DNA of 37,618 bases from Marinovum sp. GTDB taxonomy: Bacteria > Pseudomonadota > Alphaproteobacteria > Rhodobacterales > Rhodobacteraceae. Positions within the stretch are counted from its first letter, which is position 1; the number at the start of each line of letters is the position of its first letter. The notes below the pieces were generated by a model. That model had not been told where the DNA came from and made no database searches. It saw nothing but the letters and a program-made list of their open reading frames with translations. The DNA lies in assembly GCA_022447495.1 (NCBI GenBank), contig JAKVBH010000037.1:1-37618 (forward strand). Reading direction: 5' to 3'. Position numbers and translations under genes: made by a program. This document shows, in pieces, positions 16,247 to 24,341 of this stretch.

Positions 16247-16752
16247 GTGGGTTTGCGTGGCATCACGAAATGCGCCTTGCCTTGAGCAAAGGGCCGCAAA
16301 CGGTTGTCTTGCCACGCTTCGACATCGACGGTCGCATACCTGCGACCCGAACGGACAATCTGTGCCCGCGCATAGGCGTCACGAGGCAGGCCGGAGCGCA
16401 GGTAATCCACTGTGAAACTCACCGTCTTCGGAAGCCGAGGCAAGTTGTCATGGGTTAGCTTATCAGGGACTAATTCTCCACTTTCGATATCCGCCCACAT
16501 GATCGACCAACTCAGACCAATGATCGCAGCGGTCTCCAAAAATGCCGCCGTCACACCGCCATGCAATGCGGGCAACATCGGATTGCCAATGAGCTTTGGA
16601 TCATAAGGCAGCACGGCTGTGAGCTCATCTCCGCGTCGATCGAATGTGATGCCAAGGAACTGCACGTAAGGCACACCCGTCGCCAACGCTTTCAACGCTT
16701 CATCACGGCGGTGCTTGACCACTTGAACGGGCTCTGGGGTGGCGCGGCTCAT
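16243..16752 (-). CDS. PaaI-type hotdog thioesterase (second of pair)
   Basis: 169 residues with the hotdog-fold acyl-CoA thioesterase pattern: LPYDPKLIGNPMLPALHGGVTAAFLETAA, where HGG (64-66) and Glu73 are where the catalytic residues of PaaI-like enzymes lie. It would hydrolyse acyl-CoA esters to free acids and CoA in the cytosol. The start MSRATPEP at 16752 overlaps the TGA of the upstream thioesterase (ATGA); a longer frame starting upstream is not used. Compared with its neighbour it has an extra N-terminal stretch and a Glu instead of Asp in the active helix, so the two may form a heteromer or differ in substrate. Confidence 0.88.
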   Translation of the reverse strand: MSRATPEPVQVVKHRRDEALKALATGVPYVQFLGITFDRRGDELTAVLPYDPKLIGNPMLPALHGGVTAAFLETAAIIGLSWSIMWADIESGELVPDKLTHDNLPRLPKTVSFTVDYLRSGLPRDAYARAQIVRSGRRYATVDVEAWQDNRLRPFAQGKAHFVMPRKPT

Positions 16753-17174
16753 AGCTGTTTTTCCACGGTGAACGTGCCGGTGGCGGTTGCAACGGGGTGA
16801 TCGGCATCTGCGTCCCACGCCGTGGCGCGCACAAAGGCCACGGAGCGGGTGATATGATAACATTCCGCGCGTGCATGGATCGTCTCGCCTGGGGTGGCCG
16901 CGCGCATATAATCGATGCGCAGGTCGATCGTGGCGGTGCCGCCGGGATTCTTTGGATGAGACACCACTGCCGCGCCACTACAGGTGTCCAACAATGCCGA
17001 CACCGCGCCGCCGTGGATCACGCCCGTGCTCGGCTCGCCCACAAAACGCGCGTCATAGGGCAGCGATATCTCTGCCCAGCCTTCGCCCATATCCCCCAAC
17101 TGCATACCCAAGGCTTGGGCGTGGGGAATGGCGTCAATGAATTGTCGAGCTATGCGAATTTTGTCTACAACCAT
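16749..17174 (-). CDS. PaaI-type hotdog thioesterase (first of pair)
   Basis: 141 residues, hotdog fold. Seen: LPYDARFVGEPSTGVIHGGAVSALLDTCSG with HGG at 54-56 and Asp63, the PaaI/acyl-CoA thioesterase active-site pattern, then GTATIDLRIDYMRAA on the next strands. It likely cleaves short or aromatic acyl-CoAs. The start MVVDKIRI at 17174 is preferred over the longer frame by protein similarity. It leads a leftward run thioesterase-thioesterase-MATE with start/stop overlaps and is divergent, over 93 bases, from a MerR regulator that probably controls it. Confidence 0.9.
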   Translation of the reverse strand: MVVDKIRIARQFIDAIPHAQALGMQLGDMGEGWAEISLPYDARFVGEPSTGVIHGGAVSALLDTCSGAAVVSHPKNPGGTATIDLRIDYMRAATPGETIHARAECYHITRSVAFVRATAWDADADHPVATATGTFTVEKQL

Positions 17175-17215
17175 GCCCCGCTTATGGCCCGCTCCGACTG
17201 GGGGGCGCAAGCCTG

Positions 17216-17244
17216 TTGAAAGAGCGTGTGACCCTGCGTAGACT
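17216..17244 (+). promoter_or_regulatory. Probable sigma70-type promoter of merR
   Basis: TTGAAA (17216-17221) and TAGACT (17239-17244) are separated by 17 bases, and the merR ATG follows 23 bases later with GGGAGAGAGG between. No long inverted repeat is seen in the spacer, so this looks like an ordinary promoter, not the 19-base-spacer type that classical MerR activators act on. Confidence 0.45.
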
Positions 17245-17267
17245 TGCCTCAGGGGAGAGAGGAAACC

Positions 17268-17639
17268 ATGAGCGAAACCCGCCTAAGTTTCAAAGAGATG
17301 TGTGCGAAATTCGATGTAACACCGCGCACATTACGCTATTATGAGTACATTGAATTGTTGTCGCCAGAGCGCGAGGGCCGCGCTCGATATTACACTTCAC
17401 GAGACATTGCGCGCATGGAATTGATCATGCGGGCGCGCCGTTTTGAATTCTCGCTCGAAGAGGCGCGACAGTGGCTCTTGATGTATGACGAGCAAGGCAC
17501 CGAAGAGCAGATGCGCATCTTTGTGGAGATGGCCGGGCGGCAACTCGGCGCGCTCCAGGAAAAGAAAAATCAGATTCAAGCGGCGATGGACGAGTTGGAA
17601 GCTTTGCGCAAACAGACCGCTGAGATGCTCGACGGCTGA
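17268..17639 (+). CDS. Small MerR-family transcriptional regulator
   Basis: 123 residues. An N-terminal MerR winged helix (SFKEMCAKFDVTPRTLRYYEYIELLSPEREGRARYY-type pattern, about 5-45) followed by helices and a C-terminal coiled coil (about 80-118, EKKNQIQAAMDELEALRKQ) for dimerisation. There is no C-terminal effector domain and no cysteine pair for metal, so the signal is unknown; it may be an acyl-CoA or stress-responsive type. The start at 17268 follows GGGAGAGAGG; the longer frame from 17244 adds residues that do not belong to the family. It lies divergent from the thioesterase-MATE genes and is convergent with hrpB, whose stop is 5 bases away. Confidence 0.9.
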   Translation: MSETRLSFKEMCAKFDVTPRTLRYYEYIELLSPEREGRARYYTSRDIARMELIMRARRFEFSLEEARQWLLMYDEQGTEEQMRIFVEMAGRQLGALQEKKNQIQAAMDELEALRKQTAEMLDG

Positions 17640-17643
17640 CAGA

Positions 17644-20094
17644 CTACCGTTTTCGCGGCTTTGCGCGCAGCGTTGGATCCGCCTCGCGCGGGTTCTCGGG
17701 CCAGGGGTGCTTTGGATAGCGTCCGCGCATATCACGCCGCACATCGTCATAACTCGTGTCCCAAAACCCCGGTAGGTCCATCGTCGTCTGTACCGGACGG
17801 CCCGCCGGTGAGAGAAGTGTCACGCGAAGCGGTTGGCCCGCGACGCTGGGATGGGTGGTCTGGCCAAACATCTCCTGTAAGCGCAAGTGGATTTCAGGTT
17901 GCTCGCCGCCGTAGTCGATGGCGATCTGACGACCCAGTGGTGTGGTGAATTGGCCGGGCACGGCCGCGTCTAGGGCCTGCATCTGGCTCCAATCAAGGCG
18001 CGCACGTAGCGCGGCAAGCGTGTCGAGGTTTTTCCAATCCTCCGCGCTGCGCACACCATCAAGATAAGGCAGGAGCCATACTTCCAACTGTTCCAAAAGC
18101 GCAGTCTCGCTCATGCCGGGCAGGTCCAATCCGCCGCGCCGCCCCACATTGACCCGCGCAATAAAGCGCGCGGCGGCAGCGGTATGGCGGAGCCCCAAAT
18201 CCCGCACGCCGTCGAGCATCGCGGTGGCAATCTTGTCGGAGGGCACATCTTTCCACAGCCGATCGGCCAGCGCAATTGCGCCAAAGCGTTCCTCTTGGCG
18301 GGTCACCACACGGCGGTCGCGTTTTGACCAGCGGCACGATGTTTGCCATGTGATTTGGTCGCCAAAGATCGCGCGCAGCTCCCGTTCGGAGAGGGCGATG
18401 GCTTGCCGGATTTTTGCCTCGCGCGGGTGGCCATCTGTGTCGGTCACCACAAGCAATCGCGCACCAGCCAGAGGGTCCACATCTGGCAGCACGCCGCCCT
18501 TTCCGCCAGACAAAAGAAACCGTGGCATGTCCCCTTTGCGGCGCAGGGCCACCCGGTCGGGATAGGCCAAAGCTGCCTGTTGTGCGAGGCTCAACGTCTC
18601 CTTGGGAGGTGATGTCAGGCTCGACAAACGGCGTGCCTCTTGGCGCACGCGCTCTAGCCCGGCTTGGTGGACCTCAAAAGGTCTGCGCGCTCGAAAGCCT
18701 TTGGGATCGCGGAGGGCTTCGAGCCTCAATATGAGATCCACAGGGGCACCGCGCAGGATGTCGCGATCGGAGAGTAGAGCCGCGAGACCAGACGCGTCCG
18801 GCCCTGCCAAGGTCAGCATATGTCCCAAGCGGGGGTGCAGAGGCAGGCGCGCCAGACGTGCTCCATGCTCTGTGATCCTGCCAGTGTCATCCGTGGCGCC
18901 CAAAATTTGCAAAAGCGCCTGAGCTTCAGCCCAAGGTCCCGCGGGCGGCGCTGTCAGCAGCGGCAAACTCCCCACTGGCGCGCCCCATTGCGCGACGTCA
19001 AGAGCAAGCCCGGCGAGGTCCGCCACTTCGATCTCAGCGGGTGCAAAGGCGGTCCGGGCGCCATCTTCGCCCTTTGTCCAAAGCCTGTATGCCACGCCGG
19101 GCGCAACACGTCCTGCCCGGCCAGCGCGTTGGGAGCTCTCTGCGCGTGATGCGGGTTCGGTGACCAAACGTGAGAGACCTGCCCCAGGGTCATAGCGTGC
19201 CCGCCGCGCGCGCCCGCCATCGACAACGATGCGAATATCCGGGAGGGTCAATGACGTTTCGGCAATGGCTGTTGCCAAGACGACTTTGCGTCCTTTGCTC
19301 TCCGGGCGCACCGCAACTTGCTGGGCTTTGAAGGGCAGGGCGCCGTAGAGCGTGTGGAGCACGCAATCGGACGGGAGTTTGCGGTCCAGGAGTCCCGCCG
19401 TACGCCTGATCTCGGGCTCCCCCGGTAAGAATGCGAGAAGACCTCCATCGTGGTTTTTCAACGCCGTCAGGATCGTTTCCGCCATGACGGGTTCGAGCCG
19501 CGCCTTCGGTCCCAGCGGGACGTCGCGAAAATGCAAATCCACTGGATAGCTGCGCCCTTCGGAGGTGACGAGCGGGGCTCCTCCCATGAGCTTGGCCACA
19601 GGGTGCGCGTCCAAGGTCGCCGACATGACGATCAAACCAAGATCATCACGCAAAGCTTCCGCCACTTCGAGGCAGAGCGCCAACCCGAAATCCGCATTGA
19701 GCGAGCGTTCGTGAAATTCGTCAAAGATCACCGCCCCGACGCCGGGCAAATCAGGGTTGCTTTGCAGCATGTGCGTCAGGATGCCTTCGGTCACCACTTC
19801 GATCTGGGTCTTGGCAGAGACCTTTTTATCGCCCCGAATGCGGTATCCCACCGTCTCACCAATGGCTTCGCCCAAGGTCTCCGCCATTCGTGCCGCTGCG
19901 CCCCGTGCGGCCAAGCGCCGGGGTTCAAGCATAATGATCTTGCCTTGTATCACCCCGGCCTCACGCAGGGCCAGCGGTACCCGCGTGGTCTTGCCCGCCC
20001 CCGGAGGCGCTTGGAGCACGGCACGGCCATGGGCGGCCACAGCGCTCAGAAGCGCGGGCAGGGCGTCATCGATGGGAAGTTTTGTCTGCTTCAC
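17644..20094 (-). CDS. hrpB: ATP-dependent helicase HrpB
   Basis: 816 residues, a DEAH/DExH superfamily 2 helicase. Seen: Walker A PPGAGKTTRVP (GAGKTT 32-37), the Walker B DEFHERS, the motif III SATLD, motif VI QRAGRAGRVAPG, and a C-terminal HrpB-specific region rich in proline-containing repeats (LRVTLLSPAGRPVQ). It would unwind RNA or RNA-DNA; its cellular substrate in this group is not clear. The start is GTG at 20094, eight bases after the stop of the DUF3108 gene, so the two are likely co-translated. Confidence 0.95.
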   Translation of the reverse strand: MKQTKLPIDDALPALLSAVAAHGRAVLQAPPGAGKTTRVPLALREAGVIQGKIIMLEPRRLAARGAAARMAETLGEAIGETVGYRIRGDKKVSAKTQIEVVTEGILTHMLQSNPDLPGVGAVIFDEFHERSLNADFGLALCLEVAEALRDDLGLIVMSATLDAHPVAKLMGGAPLVTSEGRSYPVDLHFRDVPLGPKARLEPVMAETILTALKNHDGGLLAFLPGEPEIRRTAGLLDRKLPSDCVLHTLYGALPFKAQQVAVRPESKGRKVVLATAIAETSLTLPDIRIVVDGGRARRARYDPGAGLSRLVTEPASRAESSQRAGRAGRVAPGVAYRLWTKGEDGARTAFAPAEIEVADLAGLALDVAQWGAPVGSLPLLTAPPAGPWAEAQALLQILGATDDTGRITEHGARLARLPLHPRLGHMLTLAGPDASGLAALLSDRDILRGAPVDLILRLEALRDPKGFRARRPFEVHQAGLERVRQEARRLSSLTSPPKETLSLAQQAALAYPDRVALRRKGDMPRFLLSGGKGGVLPDVDPLAGARLLVVTDTDGHPREAKIRQAIALSERELRAIFGDQITWQTSCRWSKRDRRVVTRQEERFGAIALADRLWKDVPSDKIATAMLDGVRDLGLRHTAAAARFIARVNVGRRGGLDLPGMSETALLEQLEVWLLPYLDGVRSAEDWKNLDTLAALRARLDWSQMQALDAAVPGQFTTPLGRQIAIDYGGEQPEIHLRLQEMFGQTTHPSVAGQPLRVTLLSPAGRPVQTTMDLPGFWDTSYDDVRRDMRGRYPKHPWPENPREADPTLRAKPRKR

Positions 20095-20102
20095 GTCGGT
20101 GC

Positions 20103-20798
20103 TTATCGCCGAATGAGTTGCGCCCGTCCACGGGTGGAACGAATGTCCATGCGTTGTAATTGCCAGGTTTCACCGGATGCCTGGTAGTAGAGCTGAAACG
20201 GAAACTCCGTACCCGAGCGTAACTCGCGGCGCGTGAAGCCGCCGATGCGCGTGTAGGTTCCGGTGCATGTGCGCAGATCGCCATCCTTAGGGCCTGGTTG
20301 GGCAACCAATCTGCTGCGGCGCGCACCGTCAAAGTACTCGGCATCCAGAATGCACAGCTCCGTGATATCGCGGTCGCGCAACAACTCCCAAATGGCTGTC
20401 AGCGGATCGAGTGTCCCGCTTTGTTCGGCGGCAATGAGCCAGTGACGCTTTGGGTCTTCGGTGGTTTTGAAACGCGGTACATTGCCTGAATAGTCGAGCG
20501 ACTTTGTCACGTCCTCGGCACCATTGATGAGCCGCTCTTTGTAGCGCTGGGGCATGCGTGTTGTGGATCGTGTTTCGCCAATAACCTCGGCATCGATGCT
20601 AAAATCCGAAAACGCGTCCATGATGCCCGCCACACGAACGCGCCCGCTGATGGCATATTGCGTGTTTGTTTCTTTGGCCGAGAGCGTCAAACGCCCGGCT
20701 TTAATACCCAGAAGGTAGGCATCAAAGCGCATCGTCTCTGAGGCCTCGGCGGTTTGCGAAAGCGCCAAACAAACGAAGAGAGGTCGCCAAAAGAACAT
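20103..20798 (-). CDS. DUF3108 exported protein
   Basis: 231 residues with an N-terminal signal peptide (MFFWRPLFVCLALSQTAEA, cleavage likely after the AEA) followed by a beta-rich domain starting RFDAYLLGIKAGRLTLSA, the typical opening of DUF3108 proteins (which resemble periplasmic lipid-binding beta-barrel folds). The role is unknown; a periplasmic location is inferred. Its start at 20798 is chosen for the signal peptide, since the frame extends further upstream without one. It lies just ahead of hrpB on the same strand. Confidence 0.87.
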   Translation of the reverse strand: MFFWRPLFVCLALSQTAEASETMRFDAYLLGIKAGRLTLSAKETNTQYAISGRVRVAGIMDAFSDFSIDAEVIGETRSTTRMPQRYKERLINGAEDVTKSLDYSGNVPRFKTTEDPKRHWLIAAEQSGTLDPLTAIWELLRDRDITELCILDAEYFDGARRSRLVAQPGPKDGDLRTCTGTYTRIGGFTRRELRSGTEFPFQLYYQASGETWQLQRMDIRSTRGRAQLIRR

Positions 20799-20955
20799 GT
20801 GCACGTCTTTGGTTGTTGAAATGTGCCAGTAGGCGCCTCGGAGCACCTGCGATCTGGACATAGCTTAGCCACCACGGCAGGAAGTGCGAAGAGGGATGGG
20901 GCGCCTCCGCGTGCTCCCGCCGATCAAACCTTCGTGTCGGCAGAAAGGTGCCCAA

Positions 20956-21942
20956 ATGGAAGTGAGCCAGCTGGCCCAACAGGTGAAAGCGGGAAATAGA
21001 CGTGCCTTGGCGCGGGCGATCACGCTTGTTGAAAGCGGCAGGGACGATCACCGAGCCGACGCCCTGGCGCTTCTAGACGAGCTGCGGGGTGGCTCGCAGG
21101 CGTTGCGCATTGGGCTATCGGGCACGCCGGGGGTTGGAAAATCCACCTTTATTGAGAGCTTCGGCATGATGCTCACAGGCAAAGGACTGCGTGTTGCGGT
21201 ATTGGCTGTCGACCCGTCATCGGCACGTACCGGGGGGTCAATCCTCGGAGACAAGACCCGGATGGAGCGACTCTCGCGAGATCGCAACGCTTTTATCCGA
21301 CCTTCTCCGTCGCAAACGCATTTGGGCGGCGTGGCGCGGCGTACGCGCGAAGCAGTGAGCGTTTGTGAAGCTGCGGGCTTTGACGTGGTGCTGATCGAGA
21401 CGGTCGGTGTGGGGCAATCCGAGACGGTCGTGGCCCAAATGTCGGACCTATTTGTGCTTCTACTGGCGCCTGCTGGCGGGGATGAGCTTCAAGGAGTCAA
21501 ACGCGGCATCATGGAGATGGCCGACATCATCTTGGTCAACAAAGCCGATGGCGATCTCAAACCTGCGGCGAGCCGGACACGCGCCGATTACGCCGGGGCG
21601 CTGCGGCTTTTGCGCAAACGCGCCCAGGATCCTGATGGCTTTCCCAAGGCGCTCTCCGTATCCGCACTTGTCGAAGATGGGGTGTCTGAGGCGTGGAACG
21701 AGATGTCTGCATTGGTTCAATGGCGCAAGGAGCACGGCTACTTTGCCAGTGCTCGTGCCGCGCAGGCCGAGTACTGGTTCGCCGAAGAAGTCCGCCAAGG
21801 ACTTCTGGCGCGTTTGGATACCCCAGATGCGCAAGCAAAAATGACCCGCTTGGCCGCCTCTGTGGCCCGTGGCGAAGCAAGTGTTTCGGTTGCGGCGGCG
21901 CGTATGTTGGAAGGGCTTGACGCTGGCGGGGCAGGGACGTAG
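20956..21942 (+). CDS. meaB: MeaB/ArgK-type GTPase chaperone of methylmalonyl-CoA mutase
   Basis: 328 residues, G3E-family P-loop GTPase. Seen: Walker [10 protein letters not shown] (56-64), [22 protein letters not shown] (the switch region typical of MeaB), the [15 protein letters not shown]3 region, and NKAD (base specificity). The C-terminal helical arm used for dimerisation is present. It guards and loads adenosylcobalamin into methylmalonyl-CoA or ethylmalonyl-CoA mutase; the mutase gene is not in the window. The start MEVSQLAQQ at 20956 is preferred over the upstream frame because of family length and GAAAGGTG in front of it. Confidence 0.93.
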   Translation: MEVSQLAQQVKAGNRRALARAITLVESGRDDHRADALALLDELRGGSQALRIGLSGTPGVGKSTFIESFGMMLTGKGLRVAVLAVDPSSARTGGSILGDKTRMERLSRDRNAFIRPSPSQTHLGGVARRTREAVSVCEAAGFDVVLIETVGVGQSETVVAQMSDLFVLLLAPAGGDELQGVKRGIMEMADIILVNKADGDLKPAASRTRADYAGALRLLRKRAQDPDGFPKALSVSALVEDGVSEAWNEMSALVQWRKEHGYFASARAAQAEYWFAEEVRQGLLARLDTPDAQAKMTRLAASVARGEASVSVAAARMLEGLDAGGAGT

Positions 21943-22031
21943 ACACGCGCAACAAGATTCCGGGCGCCGCACCTGCGGTGCTTTTGACGTTTAGAGCGGG
22001 CCACCATGCGCCCAAAGATGAGGATACCCCG

Positions 22032-22319
22032 ATGTCGCGTGTTTGCGAATTGACCGGCAAAGGCCCGATGACGGGCAACAATGTCAGCCACGCTAATAAC
22101 AAAACCAAGCGTCGCTTCCTGCCCAACCTAAACGATGTGACGCTACAGTCCGAGACACTCGGCCGTGGTATCAAATTCCGTATTTCCGCAGCGGCGCTCC
22201 GCTCAGTCGATCACCGCGGTGGGTTGGACAAGTATCTCGCCAAAGCGAAAGACAGCGAGCTTTCCGCGAACGCGCTTAAGGTCAAAAAAGAGATCATGAA
22301 AGCGCAAGCGGCGGCCTAA
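22032..22319 (+). CDS. rpmB: 50S ribosomal protein L28
   Basis: 95 residues, start [29 protein letters not shown], the standard L28 opening (binding in the large subunit near the E site), with [15 protein letters not shown] and a helical C-terminus. The length fits the alphaproteobacterial form (longer than E. coli). The start at 22032 follows GAGGA; longer frames upstream do not belong. The gene is preceded by meaB on the same strand with a 90-base gap and ends in a strong terminator at 22346-22375. Confidence 0.97.
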   Translation: MSRVCELTGKGPMTGNNVSHANNKTKRRFLPNLNDVTLQSETLGRGIKFRISAAALRSVDHRGGLDKYLAKAKDSELSANALKVKKEIMKAQAAA

Positions 22320-22345
22320 ACCCGCTTAGTTTGACATGAAAAAAG

Positions 22346-22375
22346 ACCCGGTGAGAGCCACTCACCGGGTTTTTT
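22346..22375 (+). terminator. Rho-independent terminator of rpmB
   Basis: ACCCGGTGAG (22346-22355) and CTCACCGGGT (22361-22370) form a perfect ten-base stem around a five-base loop, followed by a run of T's (22370-22375). An A run on the other side makes it usable from the minus strand too, where a small gene ends at 22416. Confidence 0.93.
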
Positions 22376-22415
22376 CGTGCCTTCAGAAATGAAATTTATT
22401 GAATAAATTGTATGG

Positions 22416-22676
22416 TCAGCCGGTACGCTTGCCGACCAAAGTGGAGATGTCGCGGTGGTCTTGGAGACGCACCACATTGGGTTGCGCTAAATCGGCCTGA
22501 GAAATCACTTGATGCGCTGGCCCTGCGGAATGCATGGGCCGATCAAGCGGGGTGACCCCGTCCGGCAGTCGATCATAGTACGCAAGCAGTTTGTCCCGCA
22601 GCGTCGGGTTCAGCGCGACGCCATAAGGTGCTGATTGTAGGTGCATTTTGAGGAGCGTATCGCCTTTTCCGTCCAT
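22416..22676 (-). CDS. Small hypothetical protein
   Basis: An 86-residue frame starting MDGKGDTLLKMHLQSAPYG with a longer in-frame Met at 22700 as an alternative. There is no membrane segment, signal peptide or motif that I recognise. It is rich in short polar turns (DRLPDGVTPLDRP) and has the codon-position GC bias seen in neighbouring genes, which supports coding. It is convergent with rpmB and shares its terminator. Function unknown; it could also be a chance frame. Confidence 0.5.
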   Translation of the reverse strand: MDGKGDTLLKMHLQSAPYGVALNPTLRDKLLAYYDRLPDGVTPLDRPMHSAGPAHQVISQADLAQPNVVRLQDHRDISTLVGKRTG

Positions 22677-23393
22677 GGCCCGTATCCTTGTTGATCGCAT
22701 CTCACCGGGCGGACAGTTGGACTGAAGCTAGGCCGTGGCCATTGGTATCGCAGTCTGGGATGGGAATAAAGTAATTTCTGAGTAAATTAATCAGATAAAA
22801 TGCCGCCGCGCAGAAATCACTCGCAACCCAGTATGGCTGTGCGTTTCCACTTGGCTTGATATGCCCGTGGGGCAGGGGCACGAACGACGAATGCCCCACG
22901 TCTTTTATGATATCCGCTGCCGCGCTGGGCCTTATGAAAGCAAGAGCGTATCAAGCGGAGTTGTGCTAGGTGGCCTCGCTGTATGCTCACGCTACAAGCG
23001 CAGGGGCTTTGAGTTCAACGCAATCTCATGCGCGCAGGCGCCCCATGGAGCTGTGAGAGGGCTTTCGGTGTGCCGTCCATCGCCTTTCCTCTGCGACAAG
23101 GCCCGCGATGGGAGCAGATACGGGTGTGATCCCATATCGCTAGCACAGAGATGGTTAACGTCTCTTGAGGGCTTGCGGACGGTGGTGTTGAGAACGACTG
23201 CTGCGTCGCGGTCAATCAGCGCTCCAAGTCGCGGAACAGCACCGCAGGTGCCCGCGACTAGCGACAGCCCGCTCCCATGGGCTGGCGCTTTGGGTTGGGC
23301 TGGGTGCATCGATTGAGTGAAGCGATGACTTGGCTGGGATAAAGAGCTCTGAACTGATGCCGAAGCGCCATCCCGCGGGCTTATCGAAGAAGT
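22677..23393. other. 700-base gene-poor region with a palindrome and a hairpin
   Basis: No reading frame here looks coding by content; frames on both strands of 100-150 codons have no ribosome-binding site and no family resemblance. An AT-rich stretch around 22770-22800 holds TCTGA (22777-22781) and TCAGA (22791-22795), an inverted pair near TAAAAT, possibly a promoter/operator. At 23227-23259 AGTCGCGG pairs with CCGCGACT, with CACC/GGTG inside, a strong stem-loop. It could hold a small RNA or be decayed sequence next to the broken mrr gene. Confidence 0.4.
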
Positions 23394-24341
23394 TCAAAGG
23401 CTTGCATACCAACCTTCGTCAACTTCTATAGCTTCGATGAGTTTGGTCGCAACGCCGAGCTGATGCTCTTTTAAGAGTTCGCAAAGCCGAACACCATCGA
23501 TGAGGTCAATTGCAATTGCACCGTCGCGTGTTGCTTCGTCAGATGCTTGAGCTGTGAAGGTTCCTGTTGTGATAAACAAGCCTTTGTCTGCACGACCCTG
23601 CAACGCTCCACGAAAATCTCTAATCTCTTTTGCGCCCACGCTTCCTTTCCAACGTTTGCACTGAAAGTACACTTGGAAAGACACGAGGTTCACGCGCAAT
23701 ACTCCGACACCGTCGATGCCGCCATCGCCGGTTTTGCCTCTTACTTCAACTTTCGTGAAGCCCGCTTCTCTTAGTAACCTCTGGGACAATCGCTCAAAAG
23801 CGCTTGGATCCATCGCCCTTAACACAGAAAGAAGTTTCTCTGACCAGTCTGGTCCGTTGTTATCGGAGAATTCGTCCCCATCCCTTGGCAACGTCGTGCC
23901 CGGTATCGGTTGTTCAGGCTGCCCGGTTTCTGCCGCTTCTTTCTTTTTGGCCAGTCGCCTTTGTTTAGCACGCAAACGCTCTTCTTCATTGACTTTTTCT
24001 TAGATTTCCTGCGTCTGGTCCAACTCGTCGATGGCTGCGCCGATTGGTGTCAATGTCCACACTGCGCGGGCTGAGTTCTCGATGGCACTTCCGCGCTTCA
24101 AGTATGTTCGAGACCAAGCCAGGTAATAGTTGAACCGATTTCTGGGGTCCTCTCCCGACATTGGATATGACTGTTCAATTTCAGTCACACCCTCGAGTTC
24201 AATTACTTTCTCATCCAGTTCTTGTATGTGGGCCGATCCGCCGATTTCCTTCAAAGCTTGAATTATTCGGAGCATCATTCCAGACAAGCTGGGCAAAGAT
24301 GTCTCGTCGACGACAAACAAGCGATGTCGATTTTCACTCAT
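23394..24341 (-). pseudogene. mrr: Mrr-type restriction endonuclease, interrupted by an in-frame stop
   Basis: Two pieces lie in the same reading frame. The first (24341-24000, 113 residues) matches the Mrr N-terminal domain; the second (down to 23394) carries the Mrr catalytic domain with FERLSQRLLREAGF, the GDGGIDGVG region with the metal-binding Asp, and FQCKRWKG (the Q-x-K of the PD-(D/E)xK-like fold). They are separated only by one TAA at 24002-24000 (DQTQEI-stop-EKVNEEER). Read through, the length (315 residues) fits Mrr. Mrr cuts modified foreign DNA. The ATG directly abuts the parE stop. A TTG restart of the second piece is possible but weak. The local GC content looks lower than in neighbours, suggesting acquisition by transfer. 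Confidence 0.8.

Noticed and set aside
22861..23316. 151-residue frame in the gene-poor gap (and the opposite 105-residue frame)
   Set aside because: No start signal, no recognisable domain, overlaps a palindrome; neither strand looks convincingly coding.
23394..24341. Complete restriction-modification or phage-defence island around mrr
   Set aside because: No methylase, specificity subunit, integrase or other defence gene is near; mrr stands alone and is broken.
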